A DNA stretch of 64,000 nt. Source: Aporrectodea caliginosa (taxonomy: Eukaryota; Annelida; Clitellata; Crassiclitellata; Lumbricidae). The stretch spans positions 1,195,035 to 1,259,034 of the forward strand of contig JACEVL010000080.1 in NCBI GenBank assembly GCA_020284085.1, in the 5' to 3' direction. The translations under genes and the position numbers were made by a program. Below are positions 32,715-44,779 of the stretch, piece after piece (within the stretch, counting starts at the first letter, position 1; each line of letters starts with the position of its first letter). The notes under the pieces are model-generated. The model saw only the letters and a program-made list of their open reading frames with translations, was not told the DNA's origin and searched no databases.

Positions 32715-34405
32715 CACTAGAAGGACGGCTGTTTTCTACCACCTAAAACGACGGAGTGGGTCATTTTTGACCCATACAGTTTCATTGATAGAAATAATGT
32801 ATTTTTTAAGGATAATTCTTCTGCAGAGGAAAATTCCGCCTCAGAAGTAATATTTTTGATACAATTCCGCGACAGGAGACCTTTGCGCATGCGCAACCTT
32901 CGGCGCATGCGCATTGTCCAAACTGTGTTACTTCTATCAATTGGCGTAGTGAGGGTCGGTTATGCTGAGATAAGGCGTTGTGAGGGTCGGTTAGGTTCAG
33001 GATTAGGGTTAGTGTCATCATTAGATAAAATGCTAAGCACCTTCCGCCGGAGAAGTAATTTCTTCATGCGCTGCGTGGCGGAATCTTCCGCCGCAGAAGC
33101 ATCACGCATTTTTAAACAATTCCTGACAATAACTGAATGATTTACTGATCTCATTGTAATAAGCTTTCAGAATGTTAAACTTTTAATTTATTTATGCTGC
33201 CCCAAAGTACCTGAAGGTACTATTTAGAGGCGTCAAGTTCCTCAAGCGATGCTGAACATGAATCGTCTCCCAGCACGCTCGTGCTTCTCTTTCAGTGCAT
33301 CGTTGCATGATATGACGCATCATGCCTTCATCAACTAGAAGTCGATACGCCCTCAAAATAGAATCTTTTCTTATTTGTTGTGTCGCAAACAGTGTTAGTC
33401 CTGAAACTTCGCTTAGCCTTCGACGAGGTGCATCATCGGGTGAAATCACAATCAGTGGCGGCGCCAGGGGGCTAGGGGTGCTTATCCCCCCTAACTGCGG
33501 CTCAGCCCCCACCCCCAAACTGGGAAATCACTGCAAATCACAGCGAGGAGGGGACAAAATGGAAGGTTTGAACTTTAGCCCCCCAAACCTGAAATCCTGG
33601 CGCCGCCACTGATCACAATCCAGACAGTGTCGTCCCTTGATGTTCCCTGGTTTATGTAGCTGCTGCATTTGTGCTGTCACGATGTTGAAATGATGAGCGA
33701 CCCCATCTGTTACCACGACCTCGTCCTCAACCACGTGCACCCCCTCGACCACATGCACGCATACTTCCAGAGATAGGAACTTCAAGATTTAGAATGCTAA
33801 CGGTTCCGGTTCGTCTTGTCCACCATGATCATTTTCGACACTTGAAAAGGAAGAACTGGTACTTGCCTCAACAGACAGGTTTTGTATTTCGGTATCTGAG
33901 ACAGAGGCCTCACTATCATTGACTTCCGATTCGCAGAAATGTCCTCGCCGATTTCTTGAATCAAACGAAGGGCTTGGTTTGCTGTAGGTCTATATCGTAC
34001 ACGACGACTCATTTTAGCGCAGGTATTGATAACCCTCAGATATAGCTGTGTTTATATCAATTGTGTTTGAAACAATAAACAAAACTGTTTACAAATGGCG
34101 GGAAGAACGTGTGATTAACAATGCCGTCATAAATAAGTAAGGTTAATATAAGATAGACACTAGAAAAATAGGCATTTGCAGTAATAGTGTCATGGGTCAA
34201 AAATGACCCCATTCCGTCCTTCTAGGTATTGGCTGCTCTAACTCCTATACCTGACCAGCTATTAATAAGATTTTTCTTCTATGCCTTTGCGGCCACAATG
34301 CCATAGATGTCATAAAATATTTTCCTTTAATGGTTACTGGGTGCTACATGGCACGTTCGCAAAGTGCGTTATGGGTCAAAAATGACCCATGCCGTCGTTC
34401 TAGTG
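32715..34405 (-). mobile_element. piggyBac element copy 2, 1691 bp, internally deleted
   Basis: It has the same CACTAGAAGGACGGC ends, TTAA flanks and TGGGTCA...TGACCCA subterminal palindromes as copy 1. On the minus strand from ATG 34012 it keeps the transposase start, an acidic Ser/Glu region, an Arg-Gly-rich stretch near 33750 and then the start of the DDE_Tnp_1_7 domain (LRAYRLLVDEGMMRHIMQRCTE, near 33300). Frameshifts separate these parts, and the catalytic core is deleted. It would have to be moved by another copy. Confidence 0.85.
33453..33611. mobile_element. hAT-type MITE, 159 bp, nested in piggyBac copy 2
   Basis: Ends CAGTGGCGGCGCCAGG and CCTGGCGCCGCCACTG are perfect inverted repeats flanked by ATCACAAT (33445-33452 and 33612-33619). 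piggyBac copy 1 (near 21158) carries the unoccupied site with a single ATCACAAT, which proves the insertion and its 8-bp duplication. Confidence 0.95.
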
Positions 34406-34409
34406 TTAA

Positions 34410-35028
34410 ACGACATTGTGTGAGTGCCAATTAGACTGCTGGAAAGAAGAATGGAAATTATAACAAAAATTCCAAGCGTTCACTTTTATAAACACACTCT
34501 GACGAGGGTAGACAGTAGTCTAAAATGAGAAAGCCCTTAAGACGAATCTGAGGTAACAGTTGTCGGCTAATCAAATCAGGTTCAATGTCACAGTTAAATC
34601 TGAACGTGGTAATAAGCCATCTTCACCACTCCGCTATCTTCAACACTTTCAATGTCTGTCAAAATAGACTGTATGATCGCTACACTGAAACATCGAAAAG
34701 TATTGACTGAAAGATTGAATAAATTCATTTTAATACAATATTATTTTCCATTGTTTAGCAAAACCTTAAAGGTCGCAAAGTTAAAGGTAACGCTAGTCTA
34801 TCAAGTGATAAAATAATTATGCTTGAGCGGTTATAGTGTGTGTCCACAGTTTAACGGCAGCTTATGACTACATAGGCCGTTGCCGCCGACAAAGATTAGT
34901 TTTTGGCATATTACAGCTATAGTGAAAATGAGGATTGTAATAATGATGTCGGCAAAAGGAATTTAAAGGTGTCTATGTGGGCCTATGGTCTGATATTGCG
35001 CGTCATTTCAAATGTTTTATCGGAATCT
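34410..35028. other. No recognisable feature
   Basis: Short frames only. No shared repeats or transposon ends were recognised. Confidence 0.4.
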
Positions 35029-35036
35029 AAAAATAC

Positions 35037-35441
35037 CATAGTTGTTAAAAACGGTAAAATCAAAATAAAAAAACGGAAAAAACGTCGTTTTATTCCAAAA
35101 AATAACAAACGGAAAACACGGGGAAAAAACGGAAAAGAAAATAATTTAGAAATTCAAATAACTTTAAAAAAATTTATTTCCTGTAGGCTACTCTGCTGTT
35201 TTGTTTCTCAACTGATGACACTACATAGTGACTTAAATTAGATGAATCCTTGAAAGGACAGAGACAACGTAAGGGATATCAGACAAAAATTAAATTAAAC
35301 AAATAATAACAGACATTAAATAAATAAATAAAGTTACATACAAAAAATAAAACGGAAAAAACGAGACGAAAAATAACAAACGAAAAAAACGACGTTTTTT
35401 GGAAAAAAATAAAAAACGAAAAAAAGTTTTTTACAACTATG
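35037..35441. mobile_element. hAT-like MITE, 405 bp (CATAGTTGTTAAAAAC ends)
   Basis: Ends CATAGTTGTTAAAAAC and GTTTTTTACAACTATG are flanked by AAAAATAC (35029-35036, 35442-35449), an 8-bp duplication. The inside is A-rich with inverted AAAACGG/CGTTTT runs. A sister copy lies at 44330-44779. Confidence 0.88.
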
Positions 35442-35449
35442 AAAAATAC

Positions 35450-36640
35450 CATGCAGGGCCGTTGACTTTCATCGAGCCTCGTATACTCCACGATTGGTTG
35501 CCAGGCTTGAATGACATCTTATGGCATCCAACTCCGTTGATGTCGATAGGAAAAAATTGAAGAGTTCTCATCGTGAAACCTAATGCAAACTAGCGCTGTT
35601 TGTTACGAGGTCTAACTTCATCATAATTATGACATCAAAGGCCGTCGACGATAATTAGAAATATATGTAAACAGAGCAGTAAAAATGAATGTATAGCGTC
35701 GTAAAGACACCACTGACATTTTAAAGACGTCAAAACTGTAGGCCTACTTTATAATGTCACTAATATTCATCGCTTAACGACATAATGATAATACTGTTGA
35801 CAATGTTATGAATATAATACAGTTGACAATGTATATGCCTATTGCGAGAAGACACAAATTTGATGCAAATTAGATAATCTCTTGCAGCAATTGACATACA
35901 CGAATAATAACAAATATAAAAATATTCTTGATGAATAATCTTAGTAGATGTGATTTTATTCTAGTTATTCAAATTTTAAGAGAGCTTTAGTTACAAGTTT
36001 ACAAACATGCAATAATGACGTAAGATTCTTTACAAAACTTTTCATTACTAACACTCTCTAAGTAGCCCAAATTTTACAAGTTTCTGGTTAGGAATTCAGT
36101 ATGCTATCGGATCCAGAGTTTAAGACATCCTATGGCAACAAAAGCCGTTGACGTCGACATCAATTATTTCTAACAGTTCTCACCGTTCGTGGGGCATGGC
36201 ATGGTTGACAAGTTGCTGTATAACAACACTTTGTCATAACAAAGATGAACAGCGATGCCCTCTTCATTTCTCCAAGCTTGGGACTGGTACTACCATAGTA
36301 CGAGCAGTGACAGAGTTTGATCGAAATTATATGCTTGTAAAATTGAAGGATCTTGATTTAGAGGTGTCTAAGCACACGCTGAATGGTTAGTTGCTGTTTA
36401 ATGACCCTGTATCGTAAGAAAGATGGTAAACGAGGAAGAGAGACAGACAGACAGACACAGGCATAAACACTGAAAGAGACAGAGACAGAAACAGAGACGG
36501 AGGCAGACAGAGAGATTGAGAGATACAGATAGACAGACGGACACAGAGACAGACACACAGAGACAGCGACAGACGAAGAATGAGAGAACGGTCAACCGCC
36601 CTTATATGCCGAGGTTAAGAAAATGAAGTCGTAAGGATTG
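35450..36640. other. No gene; GACA-rich tract near 36435-36580
   Basis: 36435-36580 is (GACA/GAGA)n. 36588-36632 (CGGTCAACCGCCCTTATATGCCGAGG...) recurs at 47276-47317, marking the far edge shared by the gene 3 and gene 4 units. Confidence 0.5.
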
Positions 36641-36870
36641 CCCCATTTTGCTATTTGCTGTTCTACGAATTTAACTCTGTTACTCTGCCACTGCTTGCAC
36701 TCTGTCAGTGCCAGTCCCAAGCCTGAATGAAGGAGAAGGGCGACGGTAATGATCTTTCTTATCACACAGTGTCGTTAAACTGAAACTACTACAACTGCTC
36801 TGTTAACACTCATTCGTGACCTAGATCACTAAATGGATAATTATCAAAGTGCAAGGTTTTAGTTCTATCT

Positions 36871-36872
<2 letters not shown>

Positions 36873-36939
<67 letters not shown>

Positions 36940-36985
36940 GTCGTCGTCGTCGTCGTCGTTGTTGTCGTCGTCATCATCATCATCA
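36873..36985. repeat. (CAT)n/(CGT)n triplet microsatellite
   Basis: About 25 CAT units are followed by CGT units. It gives a poly-His frame on the plus strand that is not a gene. Shorter triplet tracts occupy the same position after genes 1, 2 and 4. Confidence 0.95.
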
Positions 36986-37234
36986 ATTTCGTACATCTCT
37001 GGAACTATGCCGATTTCACAACACGGTGAATATCGTCTCTATTCTTTGCTCATCTCCAGGCCGTGTGTAACTCGAAATTCAGCGGATCAGACACCTTGAG
37101 TGGCGATGACGTCTAGCTTGTGTCTCCAAATTAATACAAAATTCAACGGTGACGATATGCAGCTTCTCTCAACCTAAATATTCATAACTTTTGCTGATAA
37201 TAACGTAAGGTCAATGTCAAAAGCGGCCATAAGT

Positions 37235-38225
37235 TTAAAATGCAATACACTGTACATGCTCATATAATAATATAGGATCTTTTACCGGAGAGTGTCTAAA
37301 GTTGTCAGTATTATTTGCTGGCGAAAAGCGCATGTTTGCACAAGCATATACAAAGGATGGTTTTGTCAATTTCGCGTGAATCTTCCATTCAATCGGTTTA
37401 TCCTGAAGGATGTTCTGAAGAGTGACATAACGTACGTCGTTTCTGCATTTCCATGTCTTTTTGACATCTTTATCCTTTTTGTCCATTCCTCCTCCGATGA
37501 CAAAGACCCTTCCGTTCTCAACAACCAAACCAAAGTGAATAACGTCGGTCTTGAACTGTTTTTTTTCTTGCCACGTTTCGTCTCAAAGTTAAATATGAAA
37601 CAAGTATGACGTCCAAGTAAAATAACAGATGTCTCCCAAAGTACAGCTCGCATCAAGCCATAAGCTCGTGGCATAGGTTTTGAAAGAAGAGTGCACGTGT
37701 TCTCACTTGTGTTATACACTTGAACGTGATTGAACGCTTTATAATCTTAATCCATTCCACCAAAGATAAAGAGTGAACACTTAAATGGAACACAGTTTCC
37801 TGGGCTCTGGACACAATGAATCAATTTTCCAACTGCGGCGCATTTGTCGGTGATAGCGTTGTAGGCTTCAACGCTGTCTAAAACACTTTTATCAGAATCC
37901 ACAAATCCTCCACAGATGTATAATATTTCATTGATAAACGCTGCGCTGTGCTTACGTCGACCTTGAACAAGAGAAGAGCATTTCACCCAACCAGAAATCT
38001 GTGTGTATTTCCAGATTTCATCCTTGTTGGCTCCTACTCCAGTGACGTACATCGTGTTACAGTAAACGGCGGCGAATGCTTTCCTCGTCATTTTAGACTG
38101 AATTTCTTCTTCTGTTGAGATTTCGTTTGGCCGATGAAGATTTATTTTGATGACGTTATTTGTTACAGTCTGACCATCACGCAATACCACGACAATTGCA
38201 CAGTTCTCAAACTGTGCAGTGGTTT
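37235..38225 (-). pseudogene. TRIM-Kelch gene 3, exon 2 (Kelch), nonsense codon and frameshift
   Basis: The exon begins at acceptor TTCAACAG|AAACCACT and reads the Kelch blades RKHSAAFINEILYICGG and CSLFIFGG. At 37747-37749 a TAA replaces the Lys codon found in genes 1 and 2 (GGMD-stop-DYKAFNHV). After it, the frame stays open to about 37590, where one base is missing (ACGAAACG for ACGGAAACG), and continues in a shifted frame through VFVIGGG to 37235. Two independent lesions show that the propeller half is a pseudogene. Elsewhere the similarity to genes 1 and 4 remains high, so inactivation is fairly recent. Confidence 0.9.
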
Positions 38226-38693
38226 CTGTTGAAACAATGAAAGTAATTCACTAATGGTCGGAAGTTGAAATGAACATTCTTCAATATAGTTCTAACTTAT
38301 GAATATTTATTTCCGTAGTTTTGAAGAGAATGCCATTTGTTCAACTGAGACGAACATCAAATTCACTGAAATCTAATATAATAGAATCTAATACATTCAC
38401 ATGTCAGCTATGTTTGTCGCTTATTCAACGCTTAAACTGCACATATTAGCAATAATTAGTGGCCTTAAAATTAAGCATTGATTTACGTGGTTAGCCTATG
38501 TGTCCTTAGGTTTGGAACAAGTTAAAAATGCGAGATTCTAAAACTGTCTTTAAACTCCCTCTTAATCCGTATTAAACACTCTCCATAGGTCTTTCATTAA
38601 GTTCCGACATAATGTCCATCGCAAGACGAAGGAAATATCCACCTCTACATTAATATAATCTGATAAATATTAATGTGAAGATTTCTTTATTAA

Positions 38694-39495
38694 CCCTCAG
38701 GCTACCGAGGTTTTTGTAACACTGGTTACCAAGGAGGGTGGTTACCCCCCCTGGATTTCGTGTTTGGTTTGGTTTCACGTATCATATATTGTAATACAGT
38801 AATGGATTCAGCATTCATTTCCGAACTGAATGGTATATTTAGTTGTACATTATTTGAAGGAACCTCGAAATTACATAGATCTAATTTTGAACAACGAAAC
38901 CAATAATTAGCGATATTTTATATTATTGCGTACATTTTTTTACTTTTTGGATAAACAAATAAAAGATGTGTGTTTTGAAACTGATCTATGTATCCAAGAA
39001 CATTTTAAACATAATGATGCTTCATTTGTAACAATAGCCTATAAATCAGTTCATAGTTGTAACGAAATATGAAGGCACGCAGCTATATCGGTTTACGTTG
39101 TTATGCTGCATTCAGCCATTTTCAGACATATATCGCGTATTATTATTTAGTTTGATTACTTCCGGTGTTCAAAAGATAAATAAGTAAGCAATGAAATGTA
39201 GCCCTGCATTCCCTCTACAGAATGGTATATTTGTTTCTCTTCCAGGAAGAAAAATGAATACGCTACAGTCGAAAAGCTAAGGGGGTGGTATCCACCCCCC
39301 GGTACCTCGGGAATATCGGGTATAACTTTTGATTGGTGTGAGATACCACCATGATGTTTACCTCAAAATGTGCCCCAATTATTCTGCTACAGCTATTTAA
39401 AATGAAAAAATTATATTCCATATGAAAAAAAATTTTATGCATAAAAACGTAGAGGGGTGGTAACACCCAACCACCCACTTTTGGTAGCCCGAGGG
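38694..39495. mobile_element. piggyBac-type MITE P2, 802 bp, in the intron of gene 3
   Basis: Ends CCCTCAGGCTACCGAGG and GGTAGCCCGAGGG are flanked by TTAA on both sides (38690-38693, 39496-39499). It belongs to the same family as P1 and P3 but has one central unit instead of two. It is more diverged, so it is older. It makes up more than half of the 1446-bp gene 3 intron. Confidence 0.9.
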
Positions 39496-39671
39496 TTAAT
39501 GCGTCACGCATCAATTGATGGTAATTTCTAAGCAAAAACCATGTCGTTAATTCGTGTTTCTTTGTATAATAAGGTCAAAACTTCATCACAGAGATTGCTG
39601 AGTGGCCAATTTAGAGTAAAAATTATTCTACATAAGAATATTAATATAAATTTTGTTTAGTAAAATATTAC

Positions 39672-40794
39672 CTTGGATGCTTCCCACAACGTTGTTTTTG
39701 AACTTCTCTAAAACATCTTTTAAATCTTTTATTTCGAAAGAAACTTCGATCAACTGATATGGACGACCAATGCATGCCTCGTGATCTCTTTCTAATTCAT
39801 CTGCTCTAAAAACTAATTCGTCAACCGAACTGCAGATGTCACTGGCCGACCCTTTTGATAACAGTTCAGTGCAGTATGCTTCAAAACTTCTCAATATTGT
39901 GCAATATCTGTCAATTTCTTCAATTCCAGTTTCCATATCCTTTAGATTCTCTGATTTTATTGCAGATAACTCATCCAAAAGCGATTTTGTGTGCTCATCT
40001 ATCATATCTTTGAGTTCCTGATTTCTTTTATGAATTGCATTTTCCTTGTCGACTATTTCCTTAAGAAAATCTGCCTTTCTAATTTCCGCATTCTTTCTTA
40101 AGGACAACATTTCATATGCATAGAACGATACCTTTGATGAGTTCCTCTGAATTGTTTCGCGGAATTCTTCTTGTACTGTAGTCACATCTTCGCATTTGTG
40201 AGATGCATGACTTTCAACAAAGCAAGAAACGCAGACGATTTTCTTACAGTCTGCGCAGTAGTAGTCTAATGGTTTCTGAGTGTGTTTGCTGCAGTATTTT
40301 GTACTAAATGGTCGCTTCACTTCTAGTTTTGTGTCGCCTCCAATAACTACCATTTTGTGATTTCTACTCCGTTCTTGAAATTGATGAACTTCGACACAGC
40401 TCTTGCAGTAGTTATCTTGGCATTCTAAGCATCTCATCGAGGCTGTTGGTGTTTGTCCTGTTTTGCGCTCATCGCTGGCTTTACAGTTATCGCAAATGAT
40501 TGCGACACTTCCAAATTGCAGCTTAGTCTTGAACTCCAAGAGGTTTTCCATGAAGAAGTTTTTCTGCACACCTTTCATTCCATCATCAGGAATGACGAAC
40601 TCTTTACGACACAACGGACAAAGCATCTTTTCTCCAGGTTTCTTCTGCGCCACTTCTGGTGTGAGTGTTAAGCATTCAAGACAGAATGTGTGAATGCATG
40701 GCAACACTCTTGGATCATTGAATTCACTCATGCATATTGAACATTCTAAAATTTCTCTAAACTGCTCTTCAACTTGTTGTCCTGCATCCGCCAT
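39672..40794 (-). CDS. TRIM-Kelch gene 3, exon 1 (RING, two B-boxes, coiled coil)
   Basis: ATG at 40794 (MADAGQQ) is in AAGATGG context. 374 codons lead to donor CAAG|GTAATA, phase 1, the same length as genes 1 and 4. The RING (CSICMSEFNDPRVLPCIHTF...CPLCRKEF), both B-boxes (CDNCKAS..., CSKHTQKPLDYYCADCKK) and the coiled coil are intact. The Kelch exon is dead, so any product would stop after about 530 residues or be an RBCC-only protein. The still-open frame suggests either a recent lesion or selection on the RBCC half. Confidence 0.9.
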
Positions 40795-41004
40795 CTTTAC
40801 TTGTCCAAAAACCTTTAAACAAGATCAGCAAATGGAAGTTACTTGGTTGTTTTCATGCTAATGTTATTCATAAGATAATCGACAAAGTGAGATAATAGTT
40901 AAGACAATAGACACTGGATTGTATCAAAGTGAAGCTGAGTCAGTTGAGGGGAGCATTGAATATCTGATTTCAGAAAAGGAGAAGAATGAAAACTTTGCTA
41001 TGCT

Positions 41005-42257
41005 CAGTGATGGGCACAAAAGTATTTTGAAAATAGATTTATATTTTCAAAATAGAAAATACTCTTTTATTTTGTATTTTCAAAATACTTTTGAAAAGTA
41101 TTTTGCAAAGGTATTTTTGAAAATAGTTTTAAAAAGTATTTTAGAGAATTTAAAATACTTGTTCAAAATACTTTATCGAAATTCTTTTCTAAGCAACTTA
41201 AATATTTGATCAGCTTAAGTCATTGAAACTGGGTGTCTCTATTCTTGAGCTGGCAGTGGCAGATGCTTTTCGTAACCTAGGCGTTGTTTTCAATTCTACC
41301 ATGTCTCTCACGTGCTATGTAAACATTATTTGTGAGTCATCATATTTGTTCATTGGTTGCATACGTAGAACTAGGCGTCATGTACCTATGTATGCTAGGA
41401 TATATATGACATATACATTGTTTTCCATTCTTTTAGACTGCTGCCATTCGGTCCTTACTGGTATAAATATGTCAAACATGCTGAAGCTGCAGAGACATTT
41501 CAGAACTCTTTGGCCACAACCATAACTAAGACATCCAAACATGATCGTATGACCTTTGTTCTTAAATAATTACATTGTCTTCCTGTTCAGTAAAGGTTTA
41601 TTTTCAAATTGGGGCTCATAGTTTATAAAAACGTGTACTCTGGTCAACCGCAATACAGTACTTAGAATCAGTTGTTATTCCCAGACTTTTAATTGTTCAA
41701 CAAGGTCATCTAATAATAACTGTCTGGTCATACCTAAATCGAGAACTGTTCTCGGTGAAAGAGCTCTTTCGGTTGCTAGAACAACTTTTTGGAACCCTCT
41801 CTGTGCACTCTGCTCGGTCGTTTGTGACATATCGTTCTCAACCTAAAACTTGCCTCCTTAAAATTGCTTATCCATCATGGGCTGCATCTCTGTCTAACGG
41901 ACTGATCTTCTAGATATTGACTTGGTTACAGTTTGGCTTTAGTGTGCCATCGGTTGATACCTTATGCATTAGACAACGGCGCAATAGAATTTACTAATTA
42001 CACTTTCATCAATGCTTCCAAGTCATAAGAAACTACTGATCCTGAGAAGTACACTTATGCAATGTAATTGTACAGTGTACACAATAGTGAGTTGTGATAA
42101 GAGTTCATTCAAACTGTTGATTTCTCAAACGTGTTTTGAAAAACTATTTTGAAAAGTATTTTCAAAATACTCTTTTATTTTGTATTTTGAAAATACTTTT
42201 GAAAAGTAATTTATTTTGAATTTTCAAAATACTTTTGAAAAGTATTTGCCATCACTG
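41005..42257. mobile_element. hAT element, about 1.25 kb (CAGTGATGG ends), with a LINE fragment inside
   Basis: Ends CAGTGATGG and CCATCACTG are followed on both sides by AAAGTATTTTGAAAATA-type inverted repeats. The flanks GCTATGCT and GCCATGCT are an 8-bp duplication with one change. The gene 4 upstream flank (51290-51310) continues without it. No hAT transposase is left; a LINE fragment occupies the centre. Confidence 0.8.
41215..41995 (+). pseudogene. LINE reverse transcriptase C-terminal fragment, nested in the hAT
   Basis: The frame reads FRNLGVVFNSTMSLTCYVN, IRRTRRHVPMYAR and LDCCHSVLTGI, then after a frame change LPVQ-type and FKLGLIVYK segments. The end carries an ACAACGGCGCAATAGAATTTAC tail. 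It is 5' truncated, as is usual for LINE insertions. Confidence 0.75.
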
Positions 42258-42720
42258 GCCATGCTCTACCCGTCAGTTTAGAAATGGGTAGAAATTTAAG
42301 AGGAGAACTTATGAGCCATCCTTTGTCGCCATTCTCATGGCAACTTCTTAAAACCATCTTATTTGGTGTCGAATTGGTGCATTTGGTCAGAGAAGCTGCT
42401 GATGAATTCCGATTAGTGAACGCTGTATGAACATGTGTTTTCATTACATTACAGCACAACTAATAATATACTTTGGAATTCCACCACGTTGATATTTTTT
42501 CGGAAATTGAGTCGAATCTAGAACTCCTTAAATGTTACGAGCGATTTTATAGACTTTAGTCTTCAACATTTAATGGTTGCACAACTCGATGCATTCCATC
42601 CAGTTCGGTCTGAATGGCATAACACGTCTGTTGCTTCAGCCATGTCAGAGTTCGATTGGTCTTCCTCAGGAAATTATAAATCTGTTTAACTACGATCTCA
42701 GGAAGTTATCTAAGATAGGA
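42258..42720. other. Upstream flank of gene 3, paralogous to that of gene 4
   Basis: 42290-42700 aligns with 51325-51615 plus 52652-52745. It contains AACTCGAT at 42583-42590, the unoccupied target of the hAT at 51623. Confidence 0.75.
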
Positions 42721-44320
42721 AGGTAGGACTATTTGCTTTTAATTCTGTTTCCTGTGTAGATAAACTGTCATCAATGGTGACGACCTCAGTTTTCTATTCA
42801 TTTATTCCTCTTCATCCTCTTCTTCATCATCCTTAATCTCATTATCGTCCTCATCACCGAAGCTTCTATGAAGAAGGAGGTCGCCGTTAATCGTCTTTCT
42901 TTTAATGCAGAGTCATTTGATTGAAACTAAATATCTGATTGGCATAGTTTTGTCAATAGACTCTATCAGCAATCCAGTTTAGCTGCTAAATTTAATACGA
43001 CCACGCATTAGATAGGCTCTACTGTTCGTATACTTTCTTTACAGGCGATCTTCAGCGTCAAGAACAAAAGATTTCTATTTCTGCGTTTTTGCAAATATTT
43101 TCAAGAAATATATTAAACACTGTCTCATCTGTGTTCATATCAAACAATGACTTATTTGAATGTCTTTCTATCTGTCAATAAAGGTTCTAAAACGAAAGCG
43201 TCTTTAGCAACGACCTTTGATCAATGGTTTGACTTTTTGAACTACACACATCTGTGACGGGACCTTCTTGTGCCTTTTACTGACAATCTGCTCTTCGCTC
43301 AAGCTGATCATTTAGAACTTTTACATGAATAGACAACTAACTTGCTACAATAACAGTTAAAAATGTGGTATTTTATAAGTAAGAAGCTAATGATAAGCCA
43401 TTTAAGGAAAATAGTAATGATTGAGAATTTTTTAGGCGCAGATTAGAAATTTTAAAGTACGAATATCAACACATTCCACGTACATGTTCGATTCAAAATC
43501 TGTCTGTCATCTGATATTAAACCACTTCTTTAAGAGGCTCGCAGATAACAAACTGGACTTATTTTTGAATCATATATACTAGAGAAGAAATGATTCTTTG
43601 AGCGGATTGGAAGCTCTTCCCTAGCTCTCATCATTGCTTTCGTCAGCTCTGGGCAATTCCTCGTCGGGACGAATATTATCTTCGCACAGGAGAAGATCAA
43701 GCTGTTAAGTGACCCGTTGTTAGATGTGAATTGTTCAGCAGCAATTTTTCAACCGTTGCATTGTTAGTTATATAATTATAGCTTGATTTTAGTTACCATG
43801 CAATACGTTTCCGCCCGTCAGTCGCCAATAGAGACTAATAAAAAGTACGGTAGGCCAATAATTTTAGGATCTCTTATTTACCTAATTGCCGTTGTTTCTG
43901 GGCAAGTTAACTCTCATTTGAAGCAGTTTTGTCAGTGCTAAGTCATAAATGTAACGAGTGGACTAATGTTGTCAATTCGAGAGTAACAGACGGTGGATGG
44001 TCAGATTGAAGAAAGCCTGTATCAACATCATCGTATTCTTCTGGTCTCTCCCAAGGCATTCGGAGAACAAGAAATAAAGACTTAGGCGCCTTTGATCAAA
44101 GATTGGAAGGCAGCGCAACTCGTTTTTCATTATATCTGCTTCCTCTGTAAATGAATTGCCATCATTGTTGATGACTTCAGTTTTAAATTCATCTTTATCC
44201 TCTTCTTCGTGTTCTACATTATCAATAATTTATTATCAACATCGTCATCTGAATCATCGTCAAAATTACCGACGCCGGATGAAGGAGCGCGATGCGCTTC
44301 ATCCTTGCCATAGCATAGCG
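42721..44320. repeat. Duplicated non-coding modules related to 8.0-9.6 kb
   Basis: The AAACGAAAGCGTCTTTAGC module is at 43190-43260. The CTGTAAATGAATTGCCATC/CTTCATCCTC block occurs at 42750-42850 and 44135-44230. On the minus strand 44110-44215 reads an open acidic stretch (EHEEEDKDEFKTEV...), which has lost its frame in the other copies. No full gene can be assembled. Confidence 0.5.
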
Positions 44321-44329
44321 TCTTTAAAC

Positions 44330-44779
44330 CATAGTTGTTAAAAAAGGTAAAATCAAAATAAAAAACGGAAAAAACATCGTTTTATCGGAAAAACTAAAAA
44401 ACGGGGAAAAACGAGAAAAAAACGGTACAGAAAATAATTTGACTTTTCTACATCGCATTTTGAATAACTTAGAAATTCAAATAACTGGTATAAATTTTAT
44501 TTCCTGTACAGTGCTGTTTATTTCAACTGATGACACTAAATTGTTACGTAAATTAGATGAATCCTTGAAAGGACGGAGATCATGTAAGGGATATCAGACA
44601 AAAGACAAAAATTATATTAAAAAAATAATAACAGTTCACAGTTAATAAATAAATAAAGTTAAATAAAAAAATAAAAAACGTCCAAAAAAACGAGACGAGA
44701 AATCATAAAAACGACCTTTTACATATTTGTTTTAGAATTAAAATAAAAACTGTGAAAAACTTGGTTTGTTACAACTACG
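44330..44779. mobile_element. hAT-like MITE, 450 bp, sister of 35037-35441
   Basis: Ends CATAGTTGTTAAAAAA and TTTGTTACAACTACG are flanked by CTTTAAAC (44322-44329, 44780-44787), an 8-bp duplication. The interior is A-rich with AAACGG repeats, as in the sister copy. Confidence 0.85.

Noticed and set aside
36849..37070. Poly-histidine/poly-arginine ORF on the plus strand
   Set aside because: It is the translation of a (CAT)n/(CGT)n microsatellite, and homologous positions in the other units are not open.
41223..41525. Host gene upstream of TRIM-Kelch gene 3
   Set aside because: Motifs (FRNLGVVF, LDCCHSVLTG) and the 3' tail are those of a LINE reverse transcriptase end nested in a hAT.
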